DNA from: Marsupella aquatica
Lineage: Eukaryota; Marchantiophyta
Assembly: GCA_973895155.1 (NCBI GenBank)
Contig: OZ316898.1
Coordinates: 12,772,001-12,836,000 of the forward strand
Length of the DNA: 64,000 nucleotides
Direction: 5' to 3'
Position 1 is the stretch's first letter, and each line of letters begins with the position of its first letter. The notes under the pieces were generated by a model that searched no databases, was not told where the DNA came from, and saw only the letters and a program-made list of their open reading frames with translations. Both the position numbers and the translations under genes were made by a program. Positions 41,561 to 53,522 of the stretch are shown piece after piece.

Positions 41561-42180
41561 TGAATCATGCTGGTGGTGTACTCGTCCTTGCCAACATCAT
41601 CGTTCTCAAGCAAAAAAAAGCTCCCTCCCTCTCTGGAATCTCACCGAGCAGTTTCTTCATTCCGGTTGACCGTTTGTGAAAACTCACTTACTATAACCCC
41701 TTTGAGTTGGGTCCCACTCTAAGAGCATTCCAACTCTTAGAGCATTCCAACCAAAACACTTCCTACAACCCCTTGGGTCCCACCCTTAGAGCATTCCAAA
41801 CCATTTGAGACATGGTACCAGGGTGAGTACAGTAGCGAGGGGGTTAGCGAGGGGGTTGGCGAGTGGAATGTTTTTCGCAGACAGCGCCCCTCAGTGCCAC
41901 CATGTTCATTCTCAAGCCAATAGGCTCCCTTTCTATAACCTCACCAAGCAGTTCATTTGGTGAGTATAGTGGCAAGGGGGTTAGAGAGGGGGTTAGAGAG
42001 GGGGGTTGACGAGTCGAATGTTTGTAGGCAAGCAGCACCCCTCAGTGCCACCATCTTCATTCTCAAGCCAATAGGCTCTCCCTCTCTAACCTCACCAAAG
42101 CAATTCATTCATTCATGTTGACGGTGAATGAAAGCTAAGGTCCTAGAACCCCTTGGGTCCCACTCTTAGAGCATTCCAAC
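41561..42180. repeat. duplicated flank plus gagcattccaa motif array
   Basis: A segment of about 151 bp is tandemly duplicated: the marker tcagtgccaccat lies at 41891 and 42042, each followed by cattctcaagccaataggct and ctcaccaa.cagttcatt. A third, more diverged relative lies at 41590-41660, next to the AMMECR1 leader. Around them, aaccccttgggtcccac followed by ttagagcattccaa occurs three times (about 41697, 41767 and 42145). Part of this may be MITE ends. Confidence 0.7.
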
Positions 42181-45068
42181 CTGTCGCGCCATTTCCAACT
42201 TGGTACCCATCAATGCTTATCAACATTCACTTCTCAAAGCATCTACAAGCCTTACTCAAAAGCCATACTATAAACTGGGTGTTGACCAAACCCAATGACT
42301 AGAATGCAAAATAATCATGCCCAAAACAATCCCCGTAATGTCATTGGATATTCAAGCATCGGGTTTCCTTAGATTTTTTCCCCTTAGTTGCATCTCTTGC
42401 CTTTGAGGTTTCACAAGCGCTACAGCAAACTAAAGGACGGGTTTTTGTTTTGACTGTATATTTACTCCTTGTAGTACCCAAACCCATTAGACTTAGGAGA
42501 TGCTCTAGCCTTGCATCTCACCCTCTCACCTCAACTCTCCTCTACTCACCTCCAACCCTAGAGCATTCTTTGGGGAGGATCTAGACAACCCAGCAAAGGA
42601 TCATAGTGGTGCTCAGTAGTAGCAAGAGCAGGTAATGAATGACACAGCAGCCATGCAACCTGCATTAATTTTAACAGAAGGCTCCATGAAATCTATATTA
42701 TACTTTGCCATGAAAGCCTACTGTTCATGACCTACCCACTAAAGTGGAGCCTTAGGCGATTTATGACCTACTATAAAGCTACAGTCCATAAATTCTCTAG
42801 TAATACAAAACTTTGATATGCTCCTCAGTAAGAGTACCTCCACCAGTTACAGAGTTGGTCTACTGTAAAGTTATGTTGACCAAATTCAGTTACTTTCAAC
42901 TAAAAAAGGCAACCCCAATGGGTTACTCTAATGCTATTCATTTCTGAATTTGTTGGGTTTTTTGGTTATTGGATTTGTATATGAGCTGTTGTATAGCACA
43001 TTGACATTCCTTGGTTCTCCAAGATCCAATGATATGCATCCAAGGGTGCATATGTCAGGAGATACTAAAAACCCCAGTAACCATTGGGCTTTCTTTTTAT
43101 ATCATCTTTGCTATATACAACAACCTAAAAAAGGAACCTTGATCTGCCTCCCTCTCCGGCGGTCTGTGGGTTAGTGCTTCTTTTTCCATATGGGTGTGCT
43201 CCTTCTCCAGCCCCCTTAATTTTCCTTGTTTTCCTGTCTCCTACCATCAGACAAATGTTTCTTGCACGGTGTCCATGTTTTGCAATAAAGTTTCAGGCTT
43301 TGTCCCCTTCCCAAAAAACAAAAAAAAGGAACCTTTTACGCTATATTTATTGTATACAGTAACTAAATAGTGTACACAGTTGGAGATGCTCCAAGGACTG
43401 CCATGGGGTTTCTGGTACTAGGAGTCCTTCCTTGCTCTAAGGACTGCCATGGGGATTCTGGTACTAGGAGTCCTTCCTCTCACCCGTCAAATATATACAC
43501 ATAAATTGCATACACAGGTACATTGAGCTTGTTTATTTTATAATTAGGAGGTGCGGGGCAAGGAGAGGCAACTGAGGAGAGCCCTCTGATAGGACAGATG
43601 TCAATTGGTCACTAAAGGAGGATTCAGAAAAAGAACTTGGCACAGGATTTCCCACATCAATTTATGTGGAATTGGCTCTCCACATTCACTCTCATTGTCT
43701 CAAGCTAGCTGTGCGATTGGCTTGAGGAAAAAACCTTTGACTATGTATTTTTCTATCATATAGTTCCAAGTTCCTCTCGACTAGAGGAAAACGTTTTGCT
43801 CAGATTTATCACAACAAAACCTTGTGATTTTTGATGGACTAACAATTTTTTGATAGCCGAAAGTAGTTTCTACCAATTACAAAGTCCTCTGGAGCATTCA
43901 ACAGGACTTGAACTGGAGACTACTGTAGGTGGAGCATAATCTGGTGCATTCAATAGCCAGATAGGCGACATGGCCTGGTCTTCGCTCTCTTGCTGGGTCA
44001 AACTAATGGGACCATAGGCTTGATAGGTGGGTACCAAAACTACTGTAGAGACTGACTATATATATTGCCCAAGCACCAAATCTGAAGTCAGGATCCAAAG
44101 GCAGGAAACCCAATAAAGGGGGGAAAACCCAGGACGACCAAAGAGTGAAATAAGGCCGATCCCTAAAAATGGTCAAATTAACGAAAACCCTTTTAAGCTG
44201 CAATTGAAAAGCGTGGTAAGGATTTTCAAGGGGTGGTTGGCTGTATCGGATTTATTATAACAGTGCCAAGGAGGAGACAAGAGCCTGAGGGGGGAGAATC
44301 TAATCATAGCTTTGGAAACCTAATCATGCAGATAGAATCATGGCTTTGCAAAAGGCAAGTTTGGAATCTCTCTGTTTGTCTCACCTGTTGGTCATTATGA
44401 CATGCTAGGCAGCACGAATTCATTCTGGCAATTATCCTCAATATTTTAATTCCACCAGACAAGTGACATCTGAGCATGAGATTAAAAACAGGGGCATCAT
44501 AGAATGAGACTGAGAAAAGAATGCCAAAACAAATGGATGGATGGGTTCTGTCCCTTTTGCAAATGGGTTAATATTTTTCAAATGAAAAATTAAATAAATC
44601 CAAGCCTTCCTAGCCGTCGATTTTGTTGATTTTACGATCTTTGCCGTCCATTTTGTAATGCCTCTAGAAATCTTATTCATCCATGTTAGAAGGCGATCTA
44701 GGGTGCAAAAGAAAGATCTCAATGAGATCTACGAGTGGGTATTTTTGTTTTGAGAATGAGTAAATAGTTTTGAGTATAAAATTTGATGAACTTTCAAGAT
44801 TCCAGCCATTCCTCCTCCCCGATCCTGGGTTTCTATGTGCTCTTCCCAGCATTAATGGCCGTACAATACGAGAGGTCCTTACATACCGGGAGTTGCGGTT
44901 TAATAAGGAAGTTATCAAGTTAGTTATTAGTCATTATTTATTATATGAAAAATACTTTTTATAAATCTTTGAATTTAAGTTTTAAAATTGGAAATGTAAC
45001 TAAAACGGTTACATAGTGACAGTTTTAACCGTCTTGCTCTTTGCATTTCCAATGTTTTTACTTTTCTT
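42181..45068. other. intergenic, no gene seen
   Basis: No domain recognised. The motif ggagatgctc near 43382 and 42497 is the approximate complement of gagcattccaac at 42167, so a decayed TIR element may lie between them. A tRNA-like B-box patch on the minus strand is at about 43905-43930. Confidence 0.3.
43393..43485. repeat. 46-bp tandem duplication
   Basis: Two adjacent units start aaggactgccatgggg at 43393 and 43439 and contain ctggtactaggagtccttcc. They are nearly identical. Confidence 0.9.
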
Positions 45069-45234
45069 TTTACGGCATGGCGTCCCAAAATTTACACCCA
45101 AATTGACACAAACATGAATGAAAACTATAAGTTTGATTCACAAAACCGACGAGTCTTGTTTGTTGCGGTTGTTGTTGACGTGGCACGCTGTGGTGCCAGG
45201 AATTTTGGAAGGGACCTCTAGTGGGGTCCGTAAA
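45069..45234. mobile_element. MITE-like element, copy 2 (166 bp)
   Basis: Same termini (tttacggcatggcg...ggggtccgtaaa), length and orientation as copy 1 at 34978-35143. The interior has diverged. Confidence 0.65.
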
Positions 45235-46025
45235 TAATATTCCTCAAGGTGAAATTAAAGGAATAAAATTCTTATGAACCCCGTGTGAAGTTACTTTCAC
45301 AGTCGTTGGCACCACCTTGGCCATATAGCATGTTCATCCTGGAACATGTCTCTTTTTTGTCTTCTAGTGATATGTAATTCATTTAAGTAGGGACATGTAA
45401 AATATATGCACATAAAATCACATTATGACCAAGAAAGTACAAAGGTTGAGTTGTGCACATACAGTACAGATTTTCACTTGCTTCTAGGTAATGAAATTCA
45501 ACTCAATTAAAACCATAAATTTTGCAAAGTAAACCATGAGGGGAACTTAATACACCAGATGTTCACATTGATCAAATTCATTTCTTACACTCTCATGAGA
45601 AGAAAGAGAATTCACTAAGGAGTGATTGAAAAGGAAAGATTAAACCTTGATGAGGGGAGCCAAATACATTCAAAATACTCTAAGTTCACTAAATTAAGAG
45701 GGGTCCTAAAGTTAATTCAAAATCAAATTAATACAAATGATTTACCTTGTTAAGGCACATTAAAATCAAAATACTTGACACAAAATATGAATGAGACAAA
45801 ATCTGAAAGGTGGATTCACCATATAGCAGCCTCAAAATTCCACAGTCGTTGGCACCACCTTGGCCACATTGATGAGCGTTTTTGGTCACAAACAAAACAT
45901 CTACGTTTGGAACAACAAACACACATAGCTCACCTAGGCCACATTGATGAGCGTTTTTGGTCACAAACAAAACATCCACGTTTGGAACAACAAACACAAA
46001 TGGTTGGTCTTGGTTGACGCGAGTC
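45235..46025. repeat. local duplications, no gene
   Basis: Two 75-bp units start ggccacattgatgagc at 45862 and 45937 and continue tttttggtcacaaacaaaac. The lead-in cacagtcgttggcaccacct at 45841 also occurs at 45299. No coding gene recognised. Confidence 0.75.
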
Positions 46026-46358
46026 TGTTAAGGATTGCTCTTAGTCTTGTGACTCATAGGTTACGGCACTTAGGCTAACCACAGTTAGGATCTTAGCTGA
46101 GGTTAGGTTAGTCGTGTGTGACCTTGTATATAGCAGGGCTAGTGTAAGCCGCTGGTGGGTGGTGCTTACTGATTGTAACGGAGCAACTTGAGGAAGAGGG
46201 AGAGCATGTGTGTTCGTTTACTCTTGAAGTAAAAGCTTGAGTATTCGTGTGGACGTAGCCTTGGAGAAAAGGTGAACCACGTAGAGATTGTGTCGACTAC
46301 GTGTACATGGAATGAATCATGGTTGTATGGTCGTTGCGAATGATGTCTTAGTTCAACA
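46026..46358 (+). mobile_element. copia-2: 5' LTR
   Basis: A 333-bp LTR starts tgttaaggattg and ends gttcaaca, followed at once by the primer-binding site. It contains a TATA-like ttgtatatagc and the shared block cgtggacgtagcc...gaaccacg. It closely resembles the solo LTR at 14215. Its partner 3' LTR is not in the window. It belongs to the element whose body continues at 46359-47465 and, past the nested copia-1, at 53523-57068. Confidence 0.88.
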
Positions 46359-46372
46359 ATTGGTATCAGAGC
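46359..46372 (+). promoter_or_regulatory. copia-2: primer-binding site
   Basis: ttggtatcagagc directly after the LTR is complementary to the 3' end of initiator-Met tRNA, the usual primer of plant copia elements. Confidence 0.85.
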
Positions 46373-47465
46373 AAGCCTGGGAGGTGACGTTGAGGTGATA
46401 AAAATTTTCGTGACATGTTGGTGATGGTTTTTCCAGCGGTTAGAGTCGGTGGATTTCACGGAGATCTATCGCATGGAACTTGGAGGTGTCGGGCTCAACG
46501 GATAGATCGGGGCAAGGGCTTTCCGATGGTGCAAAGAAATCTCTGAACGGAGTTCGTGGTGCGGAGGAATTCACGTTTCCATCGTTCTGGATTTTTTGTG
46601 ATTCGTGTTCGACGGTTTTCTTCGACGGTTCTTTTGGGGGGGAACTAAGATCGTTTTCCCGACGGTGTGAGCTTTGTGGTACGCGAGGCGTCACAACCTT
46701 TAGCTCAAATTGTAGATCAGGCAAAGCTGATCATTTCGGTAGCTGGTTTGCTATCGAGGGTGTAGTGAGTGCGATGTACCAAGTAAAAGAGCCGTTCTGA
46801 GTTTCTGACTGGCTATGGAGTCTTCTTTTGACTGAAGCGGGGTTTCTTGTCGTTGCGTTCGACTCAAAGGAAGAAACGGGAAGTGCAATGGCTCAACGGA
46901 GAGATCACGGTGCAGTGGTCGTTTTGAGTCCAAGATTGACACTTGATGTGGAGTGAAGGAGTCATGAAGGGAATTTTTTACTCTACTAGAGTTGCAAACG
47001 GTGCCGGTGCAATTCGGTAACATTTCCCGTTGACAACTAGTCTTTATCTGGTGTAAAGTGATAACGGCAGTGTGAGTAACCCAACAAATTTATTTTTTGT
47101 GCACATTTTGCCTTAGAATAGAGCCTTTTTGGTGGTGTGTATACACACCCTCCCGACCCTTGCACCCCTGTCAATACCCCGTTGGCGACCCCCTCCTCCT
47201 CCTCGCTAATACTCCCATCGCGGACGTCCCGGACGTCCCGGCCGTCCCAGACGTCACGGCCGGCGCGGACATCGCGGCCATCCCGGATGTCGCAGCCGGC
47301 ACGGACATCGCGGCCATCCCGGACGTCGCAGCCAGCACGGACGTCCCAGACATCCCGACCGTCACGGCCATCCCGGACGTCCCGGCCGTCGCAACTCCAT
47401 CCCTGCCCATTTTGACTCAGTTTTTTACTCCCCGGCCCCCTATGCACTGCCTGGCCCGTCATGCG
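46373..47465 (+). mobile_element. copia-2: leader, left part
   Basis: Internal non-coding leader of copia-2, interrupted at 47470 by copia-1. The right part resumes at 53523. It contains the GC-rich repeat at 47211-47400. No gag coding is present on this side. Confidence 0.7.
47211..47400. repeat. GC-rich codon-like repeat in the copia-2 leader
   Basis: Blocks of cggacgtcccggccgtccca and cggacatcgcggccatccc alternate for about 190 bp in 9-, 12- and 24-bp registers. The composition is far GC-richer than anything nearby. On the + strand one frame reads PDVPAVPDV / GADIAAIPDVA repeats and stays open; the opposite strand also stays open (DVRAGCDVRDGRD). Confidence 0.85.
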
Positions 47466-47470
47466 TATAG
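47466..47470. repeat. target-site duplication (left) of copia-1
   Basis: tatag, matched exactly by 53518-53522 on the far side of the element. Confidence 0.93.
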
Positions 47471-47793
47471 TGTAGAGGTTAACTCAGTCTTGGATTGAAC
47501 TATGGTTAGTATGTTAACTAGGGTTAGAGTAAACCCTAGTTGAAGAGTTGGTCCTTATCTTTTCAACTTCTATGTGGTGTGAGAACACACAAGAGAGTTC
47601 TCAAGAGAGAACACAGTGATATAGCAAGAGATGAGAGCTTGAAGAGATGAGAGCTATGGTGATGCTTGAGTAGACACATAACCGTTAATAAAGCTTGGTC
47701 TTCTCGTGGACGTAGCCAACCTTGAGGCGAACCACGTAACTATTGAGCACGTGTATGTTTGGAGTGTTCTTCTTGATCTGATTTCTCTCCACA
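47471..47793 (+). repeat. copia-1: 5' LTR
   Basis: Begins tgtagaggttaa and ends tctctccaca; 323 bp, same length as the 3' LTR. It carries gagaacacacaagagagttc and the shared cgtggacgtagcc...gaaccacg block. Confidence 0.95.
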
Positions 47794-47807
47794 ATTGGTA
47801 TCAGAGC
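47794..47807 (+). promoter_or_regulatory. copia-1: primer-binding site
   Basis: attggtatcagagc directly after the LTR, complementary to the 3' end of initiator-Met tRNA. Confidence 0.9.
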
Positions 47808-48965
47808 TCAGGTTTTTTTTCAGTCGATTAGGAACTCCATAGAACTTGCTTCAAGCAAAGCGAACAGCGGATGATTTCCTCTTCGAAGCGGAGCTATTGA
47901 AAGAAGATCGGACTCAATCTTCTCACAAGTGTGGAGCACACAACCAGGGGCTTATTTCAGTGAAGCAATGAAGGCCTGAGGTCAGAAACAGAAACAATTG
48001 TAAGTGACGGTTTTCAATTTACGTTATCGGGCAAGAGATAAGGTCAATTTCTCAGATCAGTCTTTTTGATTATTCTATCGGGACTTGAAACTGAGATACG
48101 CTTGAGCGCCTTGTCTTTCTAGACGTTTCGATATCAACATCGTTGAATTCCGTCAAACGGTTGAGAAGCAATCTTAATTTCAATTCTCGTTTTTTGAGCT
48201 CGAAATTTTGGCTATGGCGGATAACTTAATATCAGTCACTTTCACCGAATTGTTTCTCCCTCATTACTCCACCGTTTTGCGAGTTCTTTATATCAATCTT
48301 GATGCCCTCGAAGTCTAGTTTCTGAATCTGAAATCAGAATTGGATTTCGTCAAAAACTGAGATAGGAATTTGAGTGAATCCGTCGAGGGGTACTTTCTGC
48401 CGCGAGTAGTCGCGACTTCCGCGGACGCACGAGGAGGTCGAAAACTTCGAGGAGGCCTTTCTAAGGCTCGACAGGGCTCGGGCAGGGGGAAGTGCCCCCT
48501 GTGAAGTCCCCCACAGGGGCTGTACAAGGGCGGACGGAATTTCCCGAAAAGATTCTTTTCCAGAGGCTTAAATTTTTACCGAAGGTCAAATATTCCGAGC
48601 GGCAAATAAAATCGGATCAACTTCAACTTTTGGAGAGGCGTACTTGGGGAAGCTAGGCAAGTATTGGTGCGTTCAATTCTGAAAAAGTATACTAGTGGAA
48701 TCTTTGGCATAAGAGATTCCCTCGAGGGGTAATTATTTCCTCTTTTACCCCCCTCCGGTCGGAGTAAAAATTCTCGGCACTCGAGAGTCCATTTGACAAA
48801 CCGTTTTCAGAATTCGGAGCGTTACCTTGTGGGATACACATAGGAGTGATCAATTTCAAAATTCACCAACTTTCATTTTTGGCCTTATTTTCACACCCCA
48901 CATCTGAGCATTCGACGTTTATTTCTTGTGGGAAGGCGACTCCACACTACATTTGGCTTCCAGCG
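47808..48965 (+). other. copia-1: untranslated leader
   Basis: About 1.16 kb lies between the primer-binding site and the gag start. No coding gene recognised; packaging signals are expected here for the family but I cannot locate them. Confidence 0.6.
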
Positions 48966-51900
48966 ATGGCGACTACTAGGATTGGAGGTCAAAGGTTTGA
49001 GGTGGAAAAATTTGATGGTCGGATGGACTATACAATGTGGGAACGTAACGTGAGGGATGCACTTAGGGCGATGGGTCTAGGCAAGGTACTAAGATCTCAA
49101 CCCAAGGAGATGGAAGATGATGATTGGCATGATCTCCAGGATCAAGCGGTAAGTATTGTTGGCATGTACCTGAAAAACAATGTGAAGAAGTAGTTCGAGG
49201 AAAAAACAACACAAACGGTGACGGACTTGTTTCAAGCATTGCGCAACAAGTACTACAAGAAGAAGATGTCAAACCGAATGTATGCAAGTCTGAAGCTCAT
49301 GCAATTCAAAATGGCTGATGGAGTCAAGATTCAAGATCATATCGATCAGTTCAATGATCTTGTGGTTGACCTAGAGAATTTGGGGGAGCATTTGAGCGAA
49401 GAAAAGAAAGCCTTACAACTCTTGAGCTCACTACCACCTTCGTACCAATCTTTGTCTCGAGTTCTTCTATTCTGTGATAAGACAACTATATCCTACAATG
49501 ATGTGATGAGTGCCTTGTTGATCGATGACATGCAGTCTAAGCTGGTTTCTTCAGCTCATCCTACCTCAACCTCATCATCAACCGCACGGTTGGTAGAAAG
49601 AGGCAAATCAAGGGAGCCATCTCATGAAAACAAAAGGTTTAACCCACTTCCCATGGAGCGAGGAAGGTTCAACGACCGATCTTTTGGTAGAAGGAGGTTT
49701 AGATCCAGATCTAGATCTCGATCCAAATCACCATCCAAGTCTACTCGTGAGATAAAGTGTTGGAAGTGTGACAAAGTGGGCCACATGAAGAAGGATTGTC
49801 GCATCAAAGATACATTCAAGGAAGTTGTCGATTCTTCAACCCAAGTAGTTGTTCGAGAAGAGGATAGTGAAGGATTTGCATTGTGTATCACTTCCCAAGT
49901 TGAGGATTATCAATGGATCTTAGATTCCGCTTGCTCGTATCACATGTGCTATATGCGTGAACTTTTCTCATCCTACATTCCTATCAGCGGATCTGTTTTG
50001 ATGGGAAATAATCATTCTTGCAAAGTTTTAGGGATTGGATTCGTAAAGATTCAACTACCCGGTGGCAAGTACTGTACTCTATCAAATGTCAGACACATTC
50101 CAGAAATGTGTAAGAATTTAATTTCTCTTGGCTACTTGGATGCGAAGGGTTATCAATGGAATGCAACTAATGGGGTGTTAACAGTCACGCATGGCTCAAC
50201 TGAAGTTTTTATTGGCAAGAGGAAAAGAAACATCTATGTCTTGGAAGGCACCACACTTCTTGCCGAAGTCAATTTGGTCACATCTCAAGAGGAGAAAATC
50301 AATTTATGGCATGCTCGGCTTGGTCACATGAGTGAAAAAAGTTTGGAAATCCTACACAAGCGACATCTCCTACCAGGATTGCAAGCATGCAAGTTGAGTT
50401 TTTGTGATCATTGCATTATCGGCAAGAAAACAAGAACTCCATTTCCGATTGCCATTCATCATTCTAAAGTTGTACTTGAGTATATTCATTCCGATGTGTG
50501 GGGTTCTGCTCCGGTTTCCTCACATTCAGGCAAACAATACTATGTATCATTTATCGATGATTACTCAAGGTTTGTTTGGATTTATTTCATTGCCCATAAG
50601 TTTGAAGTGTTTTCCATCTTCAAACAATGGGTAGCTCAAGTTGAGACATAGACTGCAAAGAATGTGAGATATCTACGATCAGATAACGGTGGTGAATACA
50701 CCTCTGGCGAGTTCAACACGTATTGTGCAAATAAGGGAATTACTCACCATCTCACAACTGTGTACACTCCTGAGCAAAATGGTGTTGCTGAGCGACTCAA
50801 CCGCACATTGTTGGAGCGAGCAAGGAGCATGTTGAGCCACTCTAAATTGCCACAAATCTTTTGGGCAGAAGCTATCAACATAGCTGCTTATCTAGTAAAT
50901 CTCTCTCCTAGTCGGGCAATTACTTACAAAACCCCCTTTGAGCTATGGCACAATCAACCTGCTGATTATTCAAAGTTTAAGGTTTTTGGCTGTGAAGCAT
51001 ATGCACATGTTCCTAGCAACAATAGGACTAAGCTAGATCCTAGAGCCCAGAAATGCATTTTTCTTGGTTATCAGCGTGACGTTAAAGGATATCGATTGTG
51101 GGATCCAATTGATTGCAAGTTACTTGTTAGTCGGGATGTATCCTTCAATGAAGACAAATCATTGAAGGAGGGGGAGATAGGTCAATTCCCTACTACTAAC
51201 AACGAGCAATCTCCTCCTCTAGAGGATTTAAGGGGAGAGGATGTGTCAAATGAAGAATATGTTGACACTACTATAAGGCAAAGCGCACTACAATCAGATC
51301 AGCCAGAGTCTTCAGTGCGAAGAGGAACTCGCAAACGTCAAGCCCGGGAAAGGTATGGTACTTGGCTTCCTTCTGATCAAGTGGATTTGGATGAAGAATC
51401 TATTGATGCATTGGTGACAGATGATGGAGATCCATCCTCATTTTGAGAGGTCCTAGCTTCTATGGAGAAGCAATAGTGGAAGGCGGCGATGCGCATGGAA
51501 ATGAAATCACTTCATGATAACAAGACTTGGGAACTCACAAGTCTACCTAGTGACAAGCAGGCTGTTGACAGCAAATGGATGTATAGGAAGAAAGATGGAC
51601 CCACGGAGGATGCTGAGAAGATATTTAAGGCTCGGTTGGTAGCCAAGGGTTTTACTCAATAAAAAGGTATAGACTACAATGAGGTTTTTTCACCTGTAGC
51701 AAAGTATTCAACAATACGTTTGCTATGTGCTCTTGTAGTTTTATTTGATCTGGTTTTAGATCAAATGGATGTTGTCACGACATTCTTATATGGATCGTTG
51801 GATGAGGTGATTTACATAAGGCAACCAGAGGGTTTTGTGCAAAAGGGCAAGGAAAATTTGGTATGCAGGTTGCTAAAATCCTTGTATGGATTAAAGCAGA

Positions 51901-53000
51901 GCCCAAGGCAGTGGAACAAGCGTTTTGATGAATTTTTGAAATCGTTTGGATTTGTGCGAAGCATGTACGATCCATGTGTTTACATAAGGCGTGTGAACAA
52001 CACAGGTTTTAAGCTTGTCATCCTTGTACTTTATGTGGATGACATGCTCATTACAGCACAGGATAGGGGCGAAGTTGATAAGCTTAAGGCCCAACTCAGT
52101 TCTGAGTTTAAGATGAAGGATTTGGGCACAGCCAAGAGGATCCTAGGCATGGAGATTGTGAAGGATGTTAACAAAGCCAAACTTTGGCTGACGCAGAAAA
52201 GATATGCAGAGAAGGTACTCTCAAAATTCAACATGGCAGATGTTAAGGCTGTGAGTGTTCCTTTGGCAAGGCATTTCAATATTTCTGCAGCATTTTGTCC
52301 ATCGGATGCGACAGAAAAAAGTTTGATGTCCAAAGTTCCTTATGAAAGTGTTGTGGGTAGTTTAATGTATCTCATGGTATGCACCCGACCAGACATAGCT
52401 TATGTCATTAGCAAGGTAAGCAGATACATGGCAAATCCAGGAAAAGTTCATTGGGAAGTAGTGAAATGGATTTTGCGCTACATCAGAGGTTCCACTAAGA
52501 AGGGTTTATTGTTTGATGCAAGTTCAAACAATATGAAAGTGCTTCAAGGTTATGTGGATGCAGACTACGCAGGTGATCTGGATAAGAGGAGATCGACAAC
52601 TGGATATGTATTTACACTTGCTGGTGGATGCATTAGTTGGAAGTCTACTCTCCAAAAGTGTGTTGCAAAGTCTACTATGGATGCCGAGTATGTAGCAGCA
52701 GCAGAAGCAGCATCAGAGACCATTTGGTTGAAAAAGCTTGTCACAGAGATGGGTTTATCACAGGAGTGTGTATATCTTCATTGTGACAGTCAAAGTGCAA
52801 TTTACACTGCCAAGAATCAGGTGATGGATGGCAGGGTAAAGCACATTGATGTCCGCTATCATTTCATCCGACAGGCATTATCGGATGATGAATTTGAGCT
52901 TGTCAAGATTGATGGAAAGCTTAATCCAGCGGATGCTTTTACCAAAGTATTAGACTCCAATAGTTTTTCAAGGCATTGTAATTATTTAAAAATATTGTAA
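48966..53000 (+). pseudogene. copia-1: gag-pol polyprotein with five in-frame stops
   Basis: A single frame runs from the ATG at 48966 to the terminal TAA at 52998-53000 without any shift. Domains in order: gag (from FEVEKFDGRMDYTMWE), zinc knuckle CWKCDKVGHMKKDC at 49758-49799, protease DSA motif near 49920, pre-integrase LWHARLGHM near 50308, integrase core (HSDVWG, SDNGGEY, NGVAERLNR), reverse transcriptase with the catalytic LYVDD near 52030 and RNase H (DADYAGDLDKRRSTTGY). Stops fall at 49191 (TAG), 50649 (TAG), 51444 (TGA), 51474 (TAG) and 51660 (TAA). Translation would end in gag, so the element needs help in trans or special read-through. I judge it a pseudogene. Confidence 0.92.
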
Positions 53001-53180
53001 ATATAGAGTTAACCAAGAAAATGTCTCTATATGAGTACTCCATCCGATGGCTTATCGGCTACGGCTTAGTTCTAGTTAACCCTTGCATTAGGGGGAGGGT
53101 CTTTTGGCCCTACTGTCTTGAACTTCCCGCGGAGGAACTTGTAAGGAAAAGACAATGTTATGAATCCTCCCAAGACGTGA

Positions 53181-53194
53181 GTCAAGGGGGAGTT
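53181..53194 (+). promoter_or_regulatory. copia-1: polypurine tract
   Basis: gtcaagggggagtt directly before the 3' LTR, the expected second-strand primer site. Confidence 0.85.
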
Positions 53195-53517
53195 TGTAGA
53201 GGTTAACTCAGTCTTGGATTGAACTATGGTTAGTATGTTAACTAGGGTTAGAGTAAACCCTAGTTGAAGAGTTGGTCCTTATCTTTTCAACTTCTATGTG
53301 GTGTGAGAACACACAAGAGAGTTCTCAAGAGAGAACACAGTGATATAGCAAGAGATGAGAGCTTGAAGAGATGAGAGCTATGGTGATGCTTGAGTAGACA
53401 CATAACCGTTAATAAAGCTTGGTCTTCCCGTGGACGTAGCCAACCTTGAGGCGAACCACGTAACTATTGAGCACGTGTATGTTTGGAGTGTTCTTCCTGA
53501 TCTGATTTCTCCCCACA
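53195..53517 (+). repeat. copia-1: 3' LTR
   Basis: 323 bp, differing from the 5' LTR by three T-to-C changes in the last quarter (cttcccgtgg, cttcctgat, tctccccaca). All else that I compared is identical. Confidence 0.95.
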
Positions 53518-53522
53518 TATAG
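53518..53522. repeat. target-site duplication (right) of copia-1
   Basis: tatag, matching 47466-47470; copia-2 sequence resumes directly after it. Confidence 0.93.

Larger units (their letters stand above)
47471..53517 (+). mobile_element. copia-1: full-length Ty1/copia retrotransposon
   Basis: A 6,047-bp element with two 323-bp LTRs, an initiator-Met primer-binding site, one gag-pol frame, a polypurine tract and a perfect 5-bp target duplication (tatag). Domain order gag, protease, integrase, reverse transcriptase, RNase H is that of Ty1/copia. I count three LTR differences, all T/C, so insertion is recent. It lies inside the leader of copia-2. Its coding frame is broken by stops, so it is structurally complete but coding-defective. 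Confidence 0.95.

Noticed and set aside
42167-43390. hAT-like element bounded by gagcattccaac and gttggagatgctc
   Set aside because: The ends are only roughly complementary, no target duplication or transposase was seen, and the motif is common in plant repeats.
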